From assembly GCA_030652575.1 (NCBI GenBank), contig JAUSQI010000156.1, positions 1 through 52,333 on the forward strand: a stretch of 52,333 nt of DNA, read 5' to 3'. The notes under the pieces are model-generated. The model ran no database searches. It was not told where the DNA came from and worked only from the letters and a program-made list of their open reading frames with translations. Both the position numbers and the translations under genes were made by a program. This document shows, one piece after another, positions 7,911-15,572 of the stretch; within the stretch, counting starts at the first letter, position 1; each line of letters starts with the position of its first letter. Origin of the DNA: Stagnimonas sp. (lineage in GTDB: Bacteria; Pseudomonadota; Gammaproteobacteria; Nevskiales; Nevskiaceae).

Positions 7911-8680
7911 TTGTCACCTCCGGCCGCGGCGACGACGGGCATCGGCAGATGCAGCACATCCGGTGCGGTGATCTCGCGGGCGATGCGCAGGCCCTTCTTG
8001 ATGCTGGCGCGCCACTCGTTGTCGATCGGCTGCCACTGCTTGCTGGCGGCATCCCAGCGGCCGGCTTCTTCACCATCGAGCGTGAGATAGAACAGCGAGG
8101 CGCGGCCCACACGCAGCACGTCCACCTCGCGGGCAGTGCCCTCGCTGCCCACCTGTGCGCGCTCCACTCCGAGCGAGCGGCCGTAGTCGATTTCCACCTG
8201 ATAGGCCTCCAGCAGACGGCGATAACGCTCGGCACTGGTGGCCTCGGGGTCGGCCATCAGCCGCTTGAGATTCTCGATGCGCTCGCGCCGCTCCTGCTTC
8301 AAGAACGGCAGGTCGAGGCTGACGAACTTGTCGATGGAATCGAGCATGCGCAGCATCAGCGGCGTCAGCTCGCGCTCGGTGCGCTCGATCTCGACCAACT
8401 GCTGGCGCAGCGAGGTTTTCTCGGCATCCTGCGCGCCCAGCAACTGCTCCAGCTGTTTGGCGTAGACGTTGAGCTGCTGCGCCTGCCAGGTGGCGGCGCG
8501 ATAGCGTTCCAGCATCGAGCGGGCGCTGTCGTCGATGCTGTCGATGCGCTGCTGGCTCTGCGCGCTGGCGCGGTTGGAATCGATGGTGGTCTTCAGCGCC
8601 TGGTCGAGTTTGTCCGGCGCTTGCGCACCCGAGAGCAGCGGCAGCGCGAGTGCTGCCAGCAACAACAATTTATTGCGCAC
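7907..8680 (-). CDS. DUF3450 periplasmic coiled-coil protein
   Basis: A 257-residue protein with a signal peptide (ends LLSGAQA), a long alpha-helical coiled coil (about 25-150, many Gln/Glu/Arg heptads) and a compact C-terminal region (about 165-230, YGRSLGVERAQV ... VLRVGRASLFYLTLDGEEAG). This is DUF3450, the usual first gene of TonB2-type clusters. Its exact role is unknown; a periplasmic partner of TtpC is inferred. The start is GTG at 8680 with AGGTGA just upstream. It overlaps the stop of the hydrolase gene by 11 bases, joining the energiser genes to the lipolytic genes. Confidence 0.85.
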   Translation of the reverse strand: MRNKLLLLAALALPLLSGAQAPDKLDQALKTTIDSNRASAQSQQRIDSIDDSARSMLERYRAATWQAQQLNVYAKQLEQLLGAQDAEKTSLRQQLVEIERTERELTPLMLRMLDSIDKFVSLDLPFLKQERRERIENLKRLMADPEATSAERYRRLLEAYQVEIDYGRSLGVERAQVGSEGTAREVDVLRVGRASLFYLTLDGEEAGRWDAASKQWQPIDNEWRASIKKGLRIAREITAPDVLHLPMPVVAAAGGDK

Positions 8681-9485
8681 GGGTCACCTTCGGCAGCGTC
8701 ATCGGTTTGCGGTTGAGGCGTTGCAGCACGGGGCGCAGCCAACCGTCGATCTCATGCACCATGTCTTCGGTATCGAGGTCGTCAATCACCCAGTGGTTGC
8801 GCTCGGGCCAGTGGCGATAGGTGCTGTTGGCATAGCGCGCGGCCACGTTCTTGACCACGCTGGTGGGCGTGAGCCAATCCTGCCCGGCGCTCACCACATA
8901 CACCGGGCACTGGATGGCGGCGGCATCCACCCGCGTGGCATGCGCGCCATCGGCCCACCAGAAGGCGATCTCGCTCAAGACGCGGCCGGATTCGTAGACG
9001 AGACTGCTGATGAGTTTCTCCTGATGCGTGGTGTGCAGGCCATTGACCGCATAGCGTCGGGCGCGTTCCGGCGTGAGCTTGTGCGCGCGCCGCCAGAAAC
9101 CGGGGCGCGACAGCAGCGGCAGGCTCCAGCGGATCACCCGCGGCACCACGGCGTTGACGCCCGCAGGCGAAGCCGGCGTGAGCAGCACCAGGGCGGCGGT
9201 GGGGATTTGTGCTGCGACCAGCTGCGCGACCAGCCCACCCATCGAGTGGCCGACCAGCACTGGCGGCTGGCTGAAGTTCTGCGCGGCGATGTAGCTCTTG
9301 ATGTGCTGCACGTACTCGCTGATCGAGACGGCGGCGACGGCCTCGGCCTGCCCGTCCACCGGCTCGTGGTGCGGCAGCGAGGGCCGGTGGCAGTCGTAGG
9401 TGCGGGCGCTGAACAGGTCATCCAGCCGCGCCAGATGCCGCGTGTTGCACCACATGCCGTGAATCAGAACGAGAGGCTGCCCCAT
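8670..9485 (-). CDS. Alpha/beta hydrolase
   Basis: A 271-residue hydrolase starting MGQPLVLIHGMWC. The HG oxyanion motif is at residues 9-10, the nucleophile elbow is GHSMGG (near residue 80), an acidic residue lies in SAGQDWL, and the catalytic His is probably in PERNHWVI (near 240). No signal peptide, so cytoplasmic. The ATG at 9485 lies 5 bases after the SDR stop, and the gene overlaps the DUF3450 start. Likely an esterase or lipase of small hydrophobic esters; the substrate is not readable from sequence. The open frame extends upstream, but that part lies inside the SDR gene in another frame and was excluded. Confidence 0.85.
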   Translation of the reverse strand: MGQPLVLIHGMWCNTRHLARLDDLFSARTYDCHRPSLPHHEPVDGQAEAVAAVSISEYVQHIKSYIAAQNFSQPPVLVGHSMGGLVAQLVAAQIPTAALVLLTPASPAGVNAVVPRVIRWSLPLLSRPGFWRRAHKLTPERARRYAVNGLHTTHQEKLISSLVYESGRVLSEIAFWWADGAHATRVDAAAIQCPVYVVSAGQDWLTPTSVVKNVAARYANSTYRHWPERNHWVIDDLDTEDMVHEIDGWLRPVLQRLNRKPMTLPKVTRAQ

Positions 9486-9490
9486 GACCT

Positions 9491-10276
9491 TTAGTAACCC
9501 GAGAGATATTTGTTGGAGGCGCGCGCCAGACGCTGCGGCACCAGCTTGTTCATCAGCGCCAGCGCCTGCGTCTGCCGGCCCGGCAACCAGTGCACGGGGC
9601 TGCGCCAGGCGGCGCGTGTTGCAGCCTCGAAGACAACAGCGGCGATGTCGTCGGCCGTCAATCGCACACCAAGGTTCTTCACGCTCTTCGGTTTCTCTTT
9701 CACGTCTTTCAGCATCGGGGTGTCGACGAACAACGGCATCACATCGCACACATAAATGCCGAGGCGCGCCCACTCGATGTTGAGTGCTTCGGTCAAACCG
9801 CGCACGAAGAACTTGGTGGACGAATACACCGCAAACGCCGGCGTGCCGTAGATGGCAGAGGCCGAGGCCATGTTGATGACCCGCCCTTTCGCGATCCTGA
9901 GATACGGCAATGCGGCATGGCAGCCGTTGACCACACCCTTGGTGTTGATATCGATCAGCGCATGGCAGCGCGCCAGCGGCATCGACTCGAAATCGCCGGT
10001 GGAGAGAATGCCGGCGTTGTTGAACAGCACGTCGATGCGGCCATCGGTGGGTTCGGCGAAATCGGCGAGCGCCTTGGCAAAGGCAACATCGTTGGTCACG
10101 TCCAGTTTGCCGACCACGGCCTGTGGGCCGATGGCACTCGCCAATGCCTTCACGCCCAAGAGGTCGATGTCGTACAGACCCACGCGCCAGCCTGCCGCCG
10201 CAAAGCGGATGGCCGTCGCGCGACCAATGCCGGCGGCCGCCCCCGTGATAAAGATGCTCTTTCTTGGCTTGCTCAT
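9491..10276 (-). CDS. Short-chain dehydrogenase/reductase (SDR)
   Basis: A 261-residue classical SDR. The cofactor motif TGAAAGIG is at about 11-18, NNAG near 91-94, the catalytic Ser in MASASAIYG, and YSSTK carries the Tyr/Lys pair. An Asp after the second strand (YDID) favours NAD(H). SDRs oxidise or reduce alcohols and ketones, including sterols, fatty and terpenoid alcohols; the substrate here is unknown. It is the first gene of the nine-gene minus-strand operon, and the 197-base gap before the divergent rhodanese gene should hold the operon promoter. Confidence 0.9.
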   Translation of the reverse strand: MSKPRKSIFITGAAAGIGRATAIRFAAAGWRVGLYDIDLLGVKALASAIGPQAVVGKLDVTNDVAFAKALADFAEPTDGRIDVLFNNAGILSTGDFESMPLARCHALIDINTKGVVNGCHAALPYLRIAKGRVINMASASAIYGTPAFAVYSSTKFFVRGLTEALNIEWARLGIYVCDVMPLFVDTPMLKDVKEKPKSVKNLGVRLTADDIAAVVFEAATRAAWRSPVHWLPGRQTQALALMNKLVPQRLARASNKYLSGY

Positions 10277-10352
10277 TTTTCTACTCTTTAATATTTATTG
10301 CGCCTCAACCTGCCGTCCTTGGCGCGACCTCATCCTCCGATGAACCACCACG

Positions 10353-10419
10353 CCGGACATCCATGTCCGACGAGAGAGCCCACGGCGAGCAGTGCTCGCC
10401 TAAAACCGTGGTCTCTCTC
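10353..10419. other. Structured intergenic element (two successive hairpins)
   Basis: The first hairpin is CGGACAT-CC-ATGTCCG at 10354-10369 (7 bp, 2-base loop). Immediately after it comes a two-tier stem: GAGAGAG.CCACGG (10372-10385) pairs with CCGTGG.TCTCTCTC (10406-10419) with one mismatch. It encloses a second hairpin, CGAGC-AGT-GCTCG (10386-10398), and a CCTAAAA bulge. It lies between the divergent SDR and rhodanese genes, ending 54 bases before the rhodanese start. Candidates are a REP-like element, a small RNA or an mRNA leader. There is no T-run, so a simple terminator is unlikely. Confidence 0.6.
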
Positions 10420-10473
10420 CTCGCTAAAATCACTTTAACAAGCATTCACGTCCAAACGCACGGAGTAATTCGC

Positions 10474-10842
10474 ATGGCTGGCCACAATCCCGGTTTCAAC
10501 GCCCTCGTCAACGACGCCAAATCCCGCATCAAGGAATTACACGCCAACGACTTGCCCGCACTACTCAAGGCCAAGCCGGCGATCAAGCTGATCGACACCC
10601 GCGAAGAGAGCGAGTTCGCCGCCGGCCATGTGCAGGGTGCGACCTGGATGGGCAAGGGCGTGATCGAGCGTGATATCGAAACTGCCGTGCCGGACAAAAG
10701 CACCCCGCTCTATCTCTACTGTGGCGGCGGCTTTCGCTCGGCTCTTGCGGCCGATGCGCTGCAGAAGATGGGTTACACGGAGGTGGTATCGGTCGATGGT
10801 GGCTGGCGGGTGCTGAAGGATGTGCTGCCAACCACGAAGTAA
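10474..10842 (+). CDS. Rhodanese-like domain protein
   Basis: A 122-residue single-domain rhodanese. It has the LIDTREESEF substrate-side motif (about 39-48), GHVQGA, and an active-site loop CGGGFRS with catalytic Cys83. It would transfer sulfane sulfur; the physiological acceptor is unknown. I chose the ATG at 10474 because GGAG lies 8 bases upstream; longer in-frame starts run through the hairpin region. An orphan membrane-protein gene follows by 13 bases. Confidence 0.88.
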   Translation: MAGHNPGFNALVNDAKSRIKELHANDLPALLKAKPAIKLIDTREESEFAAGHVQGATWMGKGVIERDIETAVPDKSTPLYLYCGGGFRSALAADALQKMGYTEVVSVDGGWRVLKDVLPTTK

Positions 10843-10855
10843 AGAAGCCTCAGCT

Positions 10856-11635
10856 ATGGAAAAAAAGGCGCTGGTTCGCTTACTCGATTACATACCTTCG
10901 GTAATTTCCTTCGCCGCCGCTGTTGCAGCCGTGGTCGGCTCCCCTAAATGGGATTCTCAGGCATCAGGTTTTGCAAAGATCACCCCGTACGGATGGGGGG
11001 TTATGGCAATCGGCGCGACAGCGTTAGCTGCCTCACTGCTGATTATCAAGCGCAATCAAAAAGATCAGACGATTCAAAGAGCGACTAGAGAGCGCATTGC
11101 TGCAATCGGAAAAGCACGGCTTTTGAAAGCCCTCGGTCACGCGGTCCATCCGTTCTGGAATTACTCGATTTGGGAGCGAACGTTTGATGTTCCAGAATCT
11201 CCGCTAGATCTGCTGGACCCAGAACGTCGCAAAGCACTCGCGTCTCTCAATTTGAATTCAAAGTCGCCCTACTCTGACGGGACTGACACTGAGTTCCGCT
11301 GGTTCAACATCATCGAAAATGCAGCAGAGCAGGGCTCAGCACAGCTCACGACGGCTCTACAAATTTATTCGGCTTATCTCCCTGCAGAAGTAATGGATGC
11401 GGTAACGAAAGTCCTTTATTCGACTTTCCTAAATATTCGATTGATCGGCATTCACGGTGTAGTTGCCGCCAACACAAGGCATGACAGAGATTGGCCTGTT
11501 AAATTTTTCTGGGTTGCCAATGATGAAATGCACAATCGCGACTACAGCCAGTTCTGGCAGCTGCTAGCTGCCGCGTTCGTAGCCTGCGGTTCCGAGCTTT
11601 CAGCGGATGGGAAGCCTATGTTTCCCCGCTACTAG
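10856..11635 (+). CDS. Hypothetical membrane-anchored protein (unrecognised)
   Basis: A 259-residue protein starting [10 protein letters not shown]. Two hydrophobic segments lie near the N-terminus (about residues 13-29 and 42-60), then a soluble region of about 200 residues with no family I recognise. The base composition is visibly more AT-rich than both flanks and codon choice differs, suggesting acquired DNA. It begins 13 bases after the rhodanese stop and ends overlapping the convergent greB stop by 3 bases (TAG read on both strands). No catalytic motif is apparent. Confidence 0.65.
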   Translation: MEKKALVRLLDYIPSVISFAAAVAAVVGSPKWDSQASGFAKITPYGWGVMAIGATALAASLLIIKRNQKDQTIQRATRERIAAIGKARLLKALGHAVHPFWNYSIWERTFDVPESPLDLLDPERRKALASLNLNSKSPYSDGTDTEFRWFNIIENAAEQGSAQLTTALQIYSAYLPAEVMDAVTKVLYSTFLNIRLIGIHGVVAANTRHDRDWPVKFFWVANDEMHNRDYSQFWQLLAAAFVACGSELSADGKPMFPRY

Positions 11636-12138
11636 CTGTAAGCGATGCCCACGATCTCAAACTCCACCTCGCCGCCGGGCAACCGCACGCGCAGCGCATC
11701 GCCCACGCTCTTTTTCATCAGCGCCCGCGCCAGCGGGGAGTCGATGCTGATGCTGCCGCTGGCAAAGTCGGTTTCGTCGCCACCGACGATGCGATAGGTT
11801 TTTTCCTCGCCGCTCGCCACGTCGGCCACCGTCACGCTGGCGCCGAAAAACACCCGGCTGCCGTCGGTGGGTTTCGACTCCACCACCTTGAAATCAGGTA
11901 GCCGTCGTTGCAAGTAGTGCACGCGGGCGTCGATCTCGCGCAGTTCCTTCTTGCGGTAGATGTATTCGGCGTTCTCGCTGCGGTCGCCCTCGGCCGCCGC
12001 CGCCGTGATGGCGCGCACCACCTCGGGCCGGCGCTCGCGCCAGAGGTGTTCGTATTCGGCCTTCAGGCGCTCGAAACCGGTACGGGTGATGTAGAGCGAG
12101 GCCGGGCCATCCGGGTTGGGCGGACGCCAGCGGCTCAT
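11632..12138 (-). CDS. greB: Transcription elongation factor GreB
   Basis: A 168-residue protein. The N-terminal coiled coil (about 15-85) contains the GreA/GreB tip signature [12 protein letters not shown], whose acidic residues enter the RNA polymerase secondary channel. The C-terminal FKBP-like domain (about 90-165) ends [15 protein letters not shown]. It stimulates transcript cleavage in backtracked polymerase. [16 protein letters not shown] is typical of GreB rather than GreA. The ATG at 12138 overlaps the stop of the upstream RND gene (ATGA), so greB appears to be expressed from that transcript. Confidence 0.92.
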   Translation of the reverse strand: MSRWRPPNPDGPASLYITRTGFERLKAEYEHLWRERRPEVVRAITAAAAEGDRSENAEYIYRKKELREIDARVHYLQRRLPDFKVVESKPTDGSRVFFGASVTVADVASGEEKTYRIVGGDETDFASGSISIDSPLARALMKKSVGDALRVRLPGGEVEFEIVGIAYS

Positions 12139-14741
12139 CGACGGAACCGTTGCAGCAGGCCCGGCAGCAGCACCAGTGTGCAGAGCAGGATCACACCCAG
12201 CCCCACCGTCAGCAGCAGGCCCATGCTGACCATGCCCGGATGGCGCGCGAGCATCAGGTCGCCGAAGTTGGCCATCGTCACCAGCGCCCCGAACAGCACG
12301 GCGCGGGTGGCGCCGGTCTTGAGCAGATTGGCGTCCGCGGGCAGTCGCCGCGCCTGCTGCACCAGGTAGACGCCGTAGTCCACACCGACGCCCAGCAGCA
12401 GCGGCAGGGCGATGACATTGGCGAAGTTGAACGGCGTGTTGGTGACCACCGAGGCTGCCATCGTCAACAAACCGGCTGCGGCCAGCGGCAGCAGCACCAG
12501 CAGCGTGTCGCGCAGGCTGCGCAGCAAAATCAGCAGCAGCAGGCCAATCGCCCCGGCGGAGTAGAGAAACGCCTGCTGGAACGACTGCACCACCACCTCG
12601 CCCGCCTCGATCATGCCCACCGGCGGGCCGCTCACCGCCGGCACCACGGCCTGCACGCTGCGCACGAAAGTGCGGGTGCTGTCGTTGTCGTCGAGCACCG
12701 CGCGCGGCCAGATCTCCACCCGCTGGCGGCCGTCCTCCGCCAGCCAGCGCGCGCGCAGCCACAGCGGCAGGTCTTCGGCAGTGACGGCATGCGCGGTGAG
12801 CGACAGGCGCAGCTGGGCGATCTGGCCGCCGAGGGTATCCAGCAGATTGCTGCGCAGCAGCGCCACGGCCTCCAGCGGCCGCGGGGTGGATTGCAGCGCT
12901 TCCAGCGCCTTGGCAAGTCGCGCCGCGGCAGCAGCAGGTGGGCCGCGCCATTGCCGCGCGGCTTGCTGCATGGCGACTTCGAGGCGATCAATGGCGGCCG
13001 CGTCTTCGGCGCGCGCCACCACCTCCAGCTCGCCCGGCGTGGTCAGTTCGGGCCCCAGGCTGAAGGCGAGGTCTTCGATGATGGCGAGCTTTTCGGCCTG
13101 CTGCATCGGCACCAGCTGGGCCAGCGTCATCACCTGCCGCACGGTGGCGAGCGGGCGCACCTTTGCGGCCAGGGCTTCTGCCTCGGCGGCGTCGGCGACG
13201 ATGGCCGAGAGCGTCAGCGTGGGGATCAGCGGGTCGGCGAGCAGATCGCGGAAGGTGCGCACCGATTCGCTGTCGGGGTCGCGCAGATGCAGAGGGTCGA
13301 AGTCGAAGCGCGCGCGCGGCGCGAAGTAGGCAGCGAGCAACAACAGCACCGCCATGCCGATCCAGATTTCGCGCCGCTTGCGGTAGGGCAGCTCCAGCAG
13401 CGCCTCCAGCCAGCGGCCCGGCAGCGATGGCCCCGGTGCCGGGGGCGGCAACAGTGTGAGCAGCGCCGGCAGCAAGGTGAGGCTGGCGATGAGGCTGATG
13501 AACATGCCCGCGCCAGAGATGAGGCCCAGTCCGGCAATGCCGGTGAAGGCGGTGGGCACGAAGGCCAGAAACCCGAGCGAGGTGGTGGCCGCGCACACGA
13601 ACAGAAAGCCGCCGATGTCCGACGCCGCCTGCGGCACGGCCTCGCGGTGTGGCGTGCCGTGCTGGCGCAGCTCGCGGTAACGCAGTGCCAGATACAGCGC
13701 GTAGTCGAGGCCCAGGCCCACATAGAGCACGGCGAACGCCATCGAGATGAGGTTGAGCTTTTGCACCACCAGGCCGGCAAAGGCAGCGGTCAGCACCAAG
13801 CCAAACAGCAAGGTCAGCACCGTTGCCAGCACCAGCCGCCGCGAGCGCAGCGCCACAAACAGCAAACCCGCCGACAGCACCAGCGCCACCCCGAATGCCA
13901 GCAGCGCGCCGCTGAAGGCCATGCCGATTTCCTCGTGCTCCAGCGCGATGCGGCCGGTGAGGCGGATGCGCACATCGGCGTATCCGGGCTTGGCGCTCTG
14001 CACCTCGGCAATCGCGCTGCGGATGGCGGCGATCGCAACCTTAGCCGGTTGCAGGCGGCCGTAATCGAGCGTCGGCACCAGCTCGATGAACTTGCGTGGC
14101 GAGGGCGAGAGACTGGCCGGCGTGGCCATCAGCCTGGCCCAGTCCAGCGGCTTGACCTTGCCCGTGGCAGCGGCCTCGGTGGCTTCCGCCACGGCGTTGA
14201 GCGCGGGCACCAGGTCAAAGTCGCTGCTGCCGGCATCGGGCACCAGCAAGGCTTTTTCGATCAGCCCCGCCAGGCCGGCAAGGCTCGGCTCTCGCGCCAG
14301 GGTGCCGAGAAAAGGCTGGGCGCGCAGCACGCCGTCGGCCACGTCCTGCAGCACATCGGGTTCGAGATACAGCAGGCCGTTCTGCTGGAAGTACGGCTCC
14401 AGCTCGGCGGCGCGCACATCGGCAAACAGGGCGAGTTGCGGCTTGAGAATGGCAGCGAGCGCGGCCTGTGCGGCGGCAGCGCGGCTGGGCTCTGCGGCTT
14501 CGATCACTAGCACCAGACCGCCATCGCTGTTGGGGAAGGCCCGATCCAGCGCCAACTCGGCCTGCCGCCACGGCAGATTGCTGTCCAGCATGTTGGCGGG
14601 GTTGGTGTCTACCGACAGCCGCAGCGCGGCGACCACCACGGCCAAGGCTGCCAGCCCGGCGCACACCCAGGCCACGGCCCGTGCCCATCGCTGGATGAAG
14701 AGCACCCAGAGGTGCAGCAGGCCTTGCAGGCGGTCGCTCAT
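12135..14741 (-). CDS. RND/MMPL transporter, HpnN-like
   Basis: An 868-residue inner-membrane protein. One N-terminal membrane helix is followed by a large periplasmic domain starting near [16 protein letters not shown], then six-helix bundles near 275-450 (ending in [10 protein letters not shown]) and 700-860. The stretches [16 protein letters not shown] and [14 protein letters not shown] resemble HpnN, the RND protein that moves hopanoids to the outer membrane in Rhodopseudomonas and relatives; length also fits. Divergently, 192 bases away, lies an HpnM/MlaC-like gene, its usual partner. A general lipid exporter is possible. No hopanoid synthesis genes are in the window. Confidence 0.75.
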   Translation of the reverse strand: MSDRLQGLLHLWVLFIQRWARAVAWVCAGLAALAVVVAALRLSVDTNPANMLDSNLPWRQAELALDRAFPNSDGGLVLVIEAAEPSRAAAAQAALAAILKPQLALFADVRAAELEPYFQQNGLLYLEPDVLQDVADGVLRAQPFLGTLAREPSLAGLAGLIEKALLVPDAGSSDFDLVPALNAVAEATEAAATGKVKPLDWARLMATPASLSPSPRKFIELVPTLDYGRLQPAKVAIAAIRSAIAEVQSAKPGYADVRIRLTGRIALEHEEIGMAFSGALLAFGVALVLSAGLLFVALRSRRLVLATVLTLLFGLVLTAAFAGLVVQKLNLISMAFAVLYVGLGLDYALYLALRYRELRQHGTPHREAVPQAASDIGGFLFVCAATTSLGFLAFVPTAFTGIAGLGLISGAGMFISLIASLTLLPALLTLLPPPAPGPSLPGRWLEALLELPYRKRREIWIGMAVLLLLAAYFAPRARFDFDPLHLRDPDSESVRTFRDLLADPLIPTLTLSAIVADAAEAEALAAKVRPLATVRQVMTLAQLVPMQQAEKLAIIEDLAFSLGPELTTPGELEVVARAEDAAAIDRLEVAMQQAARQWRGPPAAAAARLAKALEALQSTPRPLEAVALLRSNLLDTLGGQIAQLRLSLTAHAVTAEDLPLWLRARWLAEDGRQRVEIWPRAVLDDNDSTRTFVRSVQAVVPAVSGPPVGMIEAGEVVVQSFQQAFLYSAGAIGLLLLILLRSLRDTLLVLLPLAAAGLLTMAASVVTNTPFNFANVIALPLLLGVGVDYGVYLVQQARRLPADANLLKTGATRAVLFGALVTMANFGDLMLARHPGMVSMGLLLTVGLGVILLCTLVLLPGLLQRFRR

Positions 14742-14933
14742 GGGTTTGCAAAGCAGGCAGGAAGGTGCGAGCGAGCATACGGTGCGCGGATCACTGGCGG
14801 AAAGAGACCCGCACTGCGCTCAGGGAATAGCTGCTGTGCGCAAATCCAACAGTCATTGCGAGTAGCCGACCGAGGGGCGTCTGTTACCCTTTTTCACCGT
14901 TCAGCTTCCATTACAACCCACTGCTCGCCCTGC
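14742..14933. promoter_or_regulatory. Divergent promoter region, hpnN-like / hpnM-like
   Basis: This 192-base gap separates the divergent HpnN-like and HpnM-like genes and must hold both promoters. I find no convincing -35/-10 pair and no strong palindrome. An open frame on the plus strand runs through most of it into the HpnM-like gene, but it lacks coding features. Confidence 0.4.
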
Positions 14934-15572
14934 ATGTTTCGCATACGACTGGTTCGCACCGCATTCGTCTTCGCCGCTGTGATTACCACAGTGGCCACAC
15001 CCGGCTGGGCGGCAAGCCCGGCACCCGCAGCGGCCAGCCTGCCCGCCGCCACCGTCACGGCGTTTCACGACACGCTCACCGATGCCATGAGCCGCAGCGC
15101 CAAGCTGGGCTGCGAGGGGCGCATGCAGCTTGTGCAGTCGGCGGTCGATACCACTTTCGACCTGCCCTTTCTGGCCGAGCGCGCCCTGCGCCGCCACTGG
15201 AAAAACCTCGATGCCGCCCAGCGAGAGCGCTTCGCCGCCGCGCTACGCACTTCGGTGGTCACCACCTACGCCACCGAGTTCGCCACACCCGGCGCGGTGC
15301 GCTTTGCCACCGGCAACAGCAGCGTGCTCGCGAGCGGCGATGCGCTGGTGCACACCACGCTCACGCCCAGTGATCGCAGTGCCATCACGCTCGACTACGT
15401 TCTGAAACCGCGTGGCGAACGCTGGCAGGTGGTCAATGTGCTGGCGGATGGCGTCAGCGACCTGGCGCTGCGCGCCACCCAGTACGACGGCACCCTGAAG
15501 AGCGAAGGCTTTGAAGCCCTGATGGGCAAACTCGACGCGCAGACCAAAGCACTCAAGGCGCGCTGCAAATGA
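14934..15572 (+). CDS. MlaC/HpnM-like periplasmic lipid-binding protein
   Basis: A 212-residue protein with a signal peptide (MFRIRLVRTAFVFAAV..., cleavage near GWAA). An MlaC/Ttg2D domain follows: FDLPFLAERALRRHW (about 65-79), AQRERFAAALRTSV, a strand with LDYVLKPRGERWQVVNVLADGVS, and a Cys near the end. MlaC proteins shuttle phospholipids; HpnM is the hopanoid-linked member. The ATG at 14934 gives a well-formed signal peptide. The stop overlaps the start of the TonB receptor gene by 4 bases (ATGA), so the two are cotranslated. HpnM identity rests on the HpnN-like neighbour. Confidence 0.8.
   Translation: MFRIRLVRTAFVFAAVITTVATPGWAASPAPAAASLPAATVTAFHDTLTDAMSRSAKLGCEGRMQLVQSAVDTTFDLPFLAERALRRHWKNLDAAQRERFAAALRTSVVTTYATEFATPGAVRFATGNSSVLASGDALVHTTLTPSDRSAITLDYVLKPRGERWQVVNVLADGVSDLALRATQYDGTLKSEGFEALMGKLDAQTKALKARCK

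Noticed and set aside
12150-14510. Plus-strand open frame of 786 codons opposite the HpnN-like gene
   Set aside because: Composition dominated by Gln, His and Arg, typical of antisense reading of Leu/Ala-rich membrane codons.
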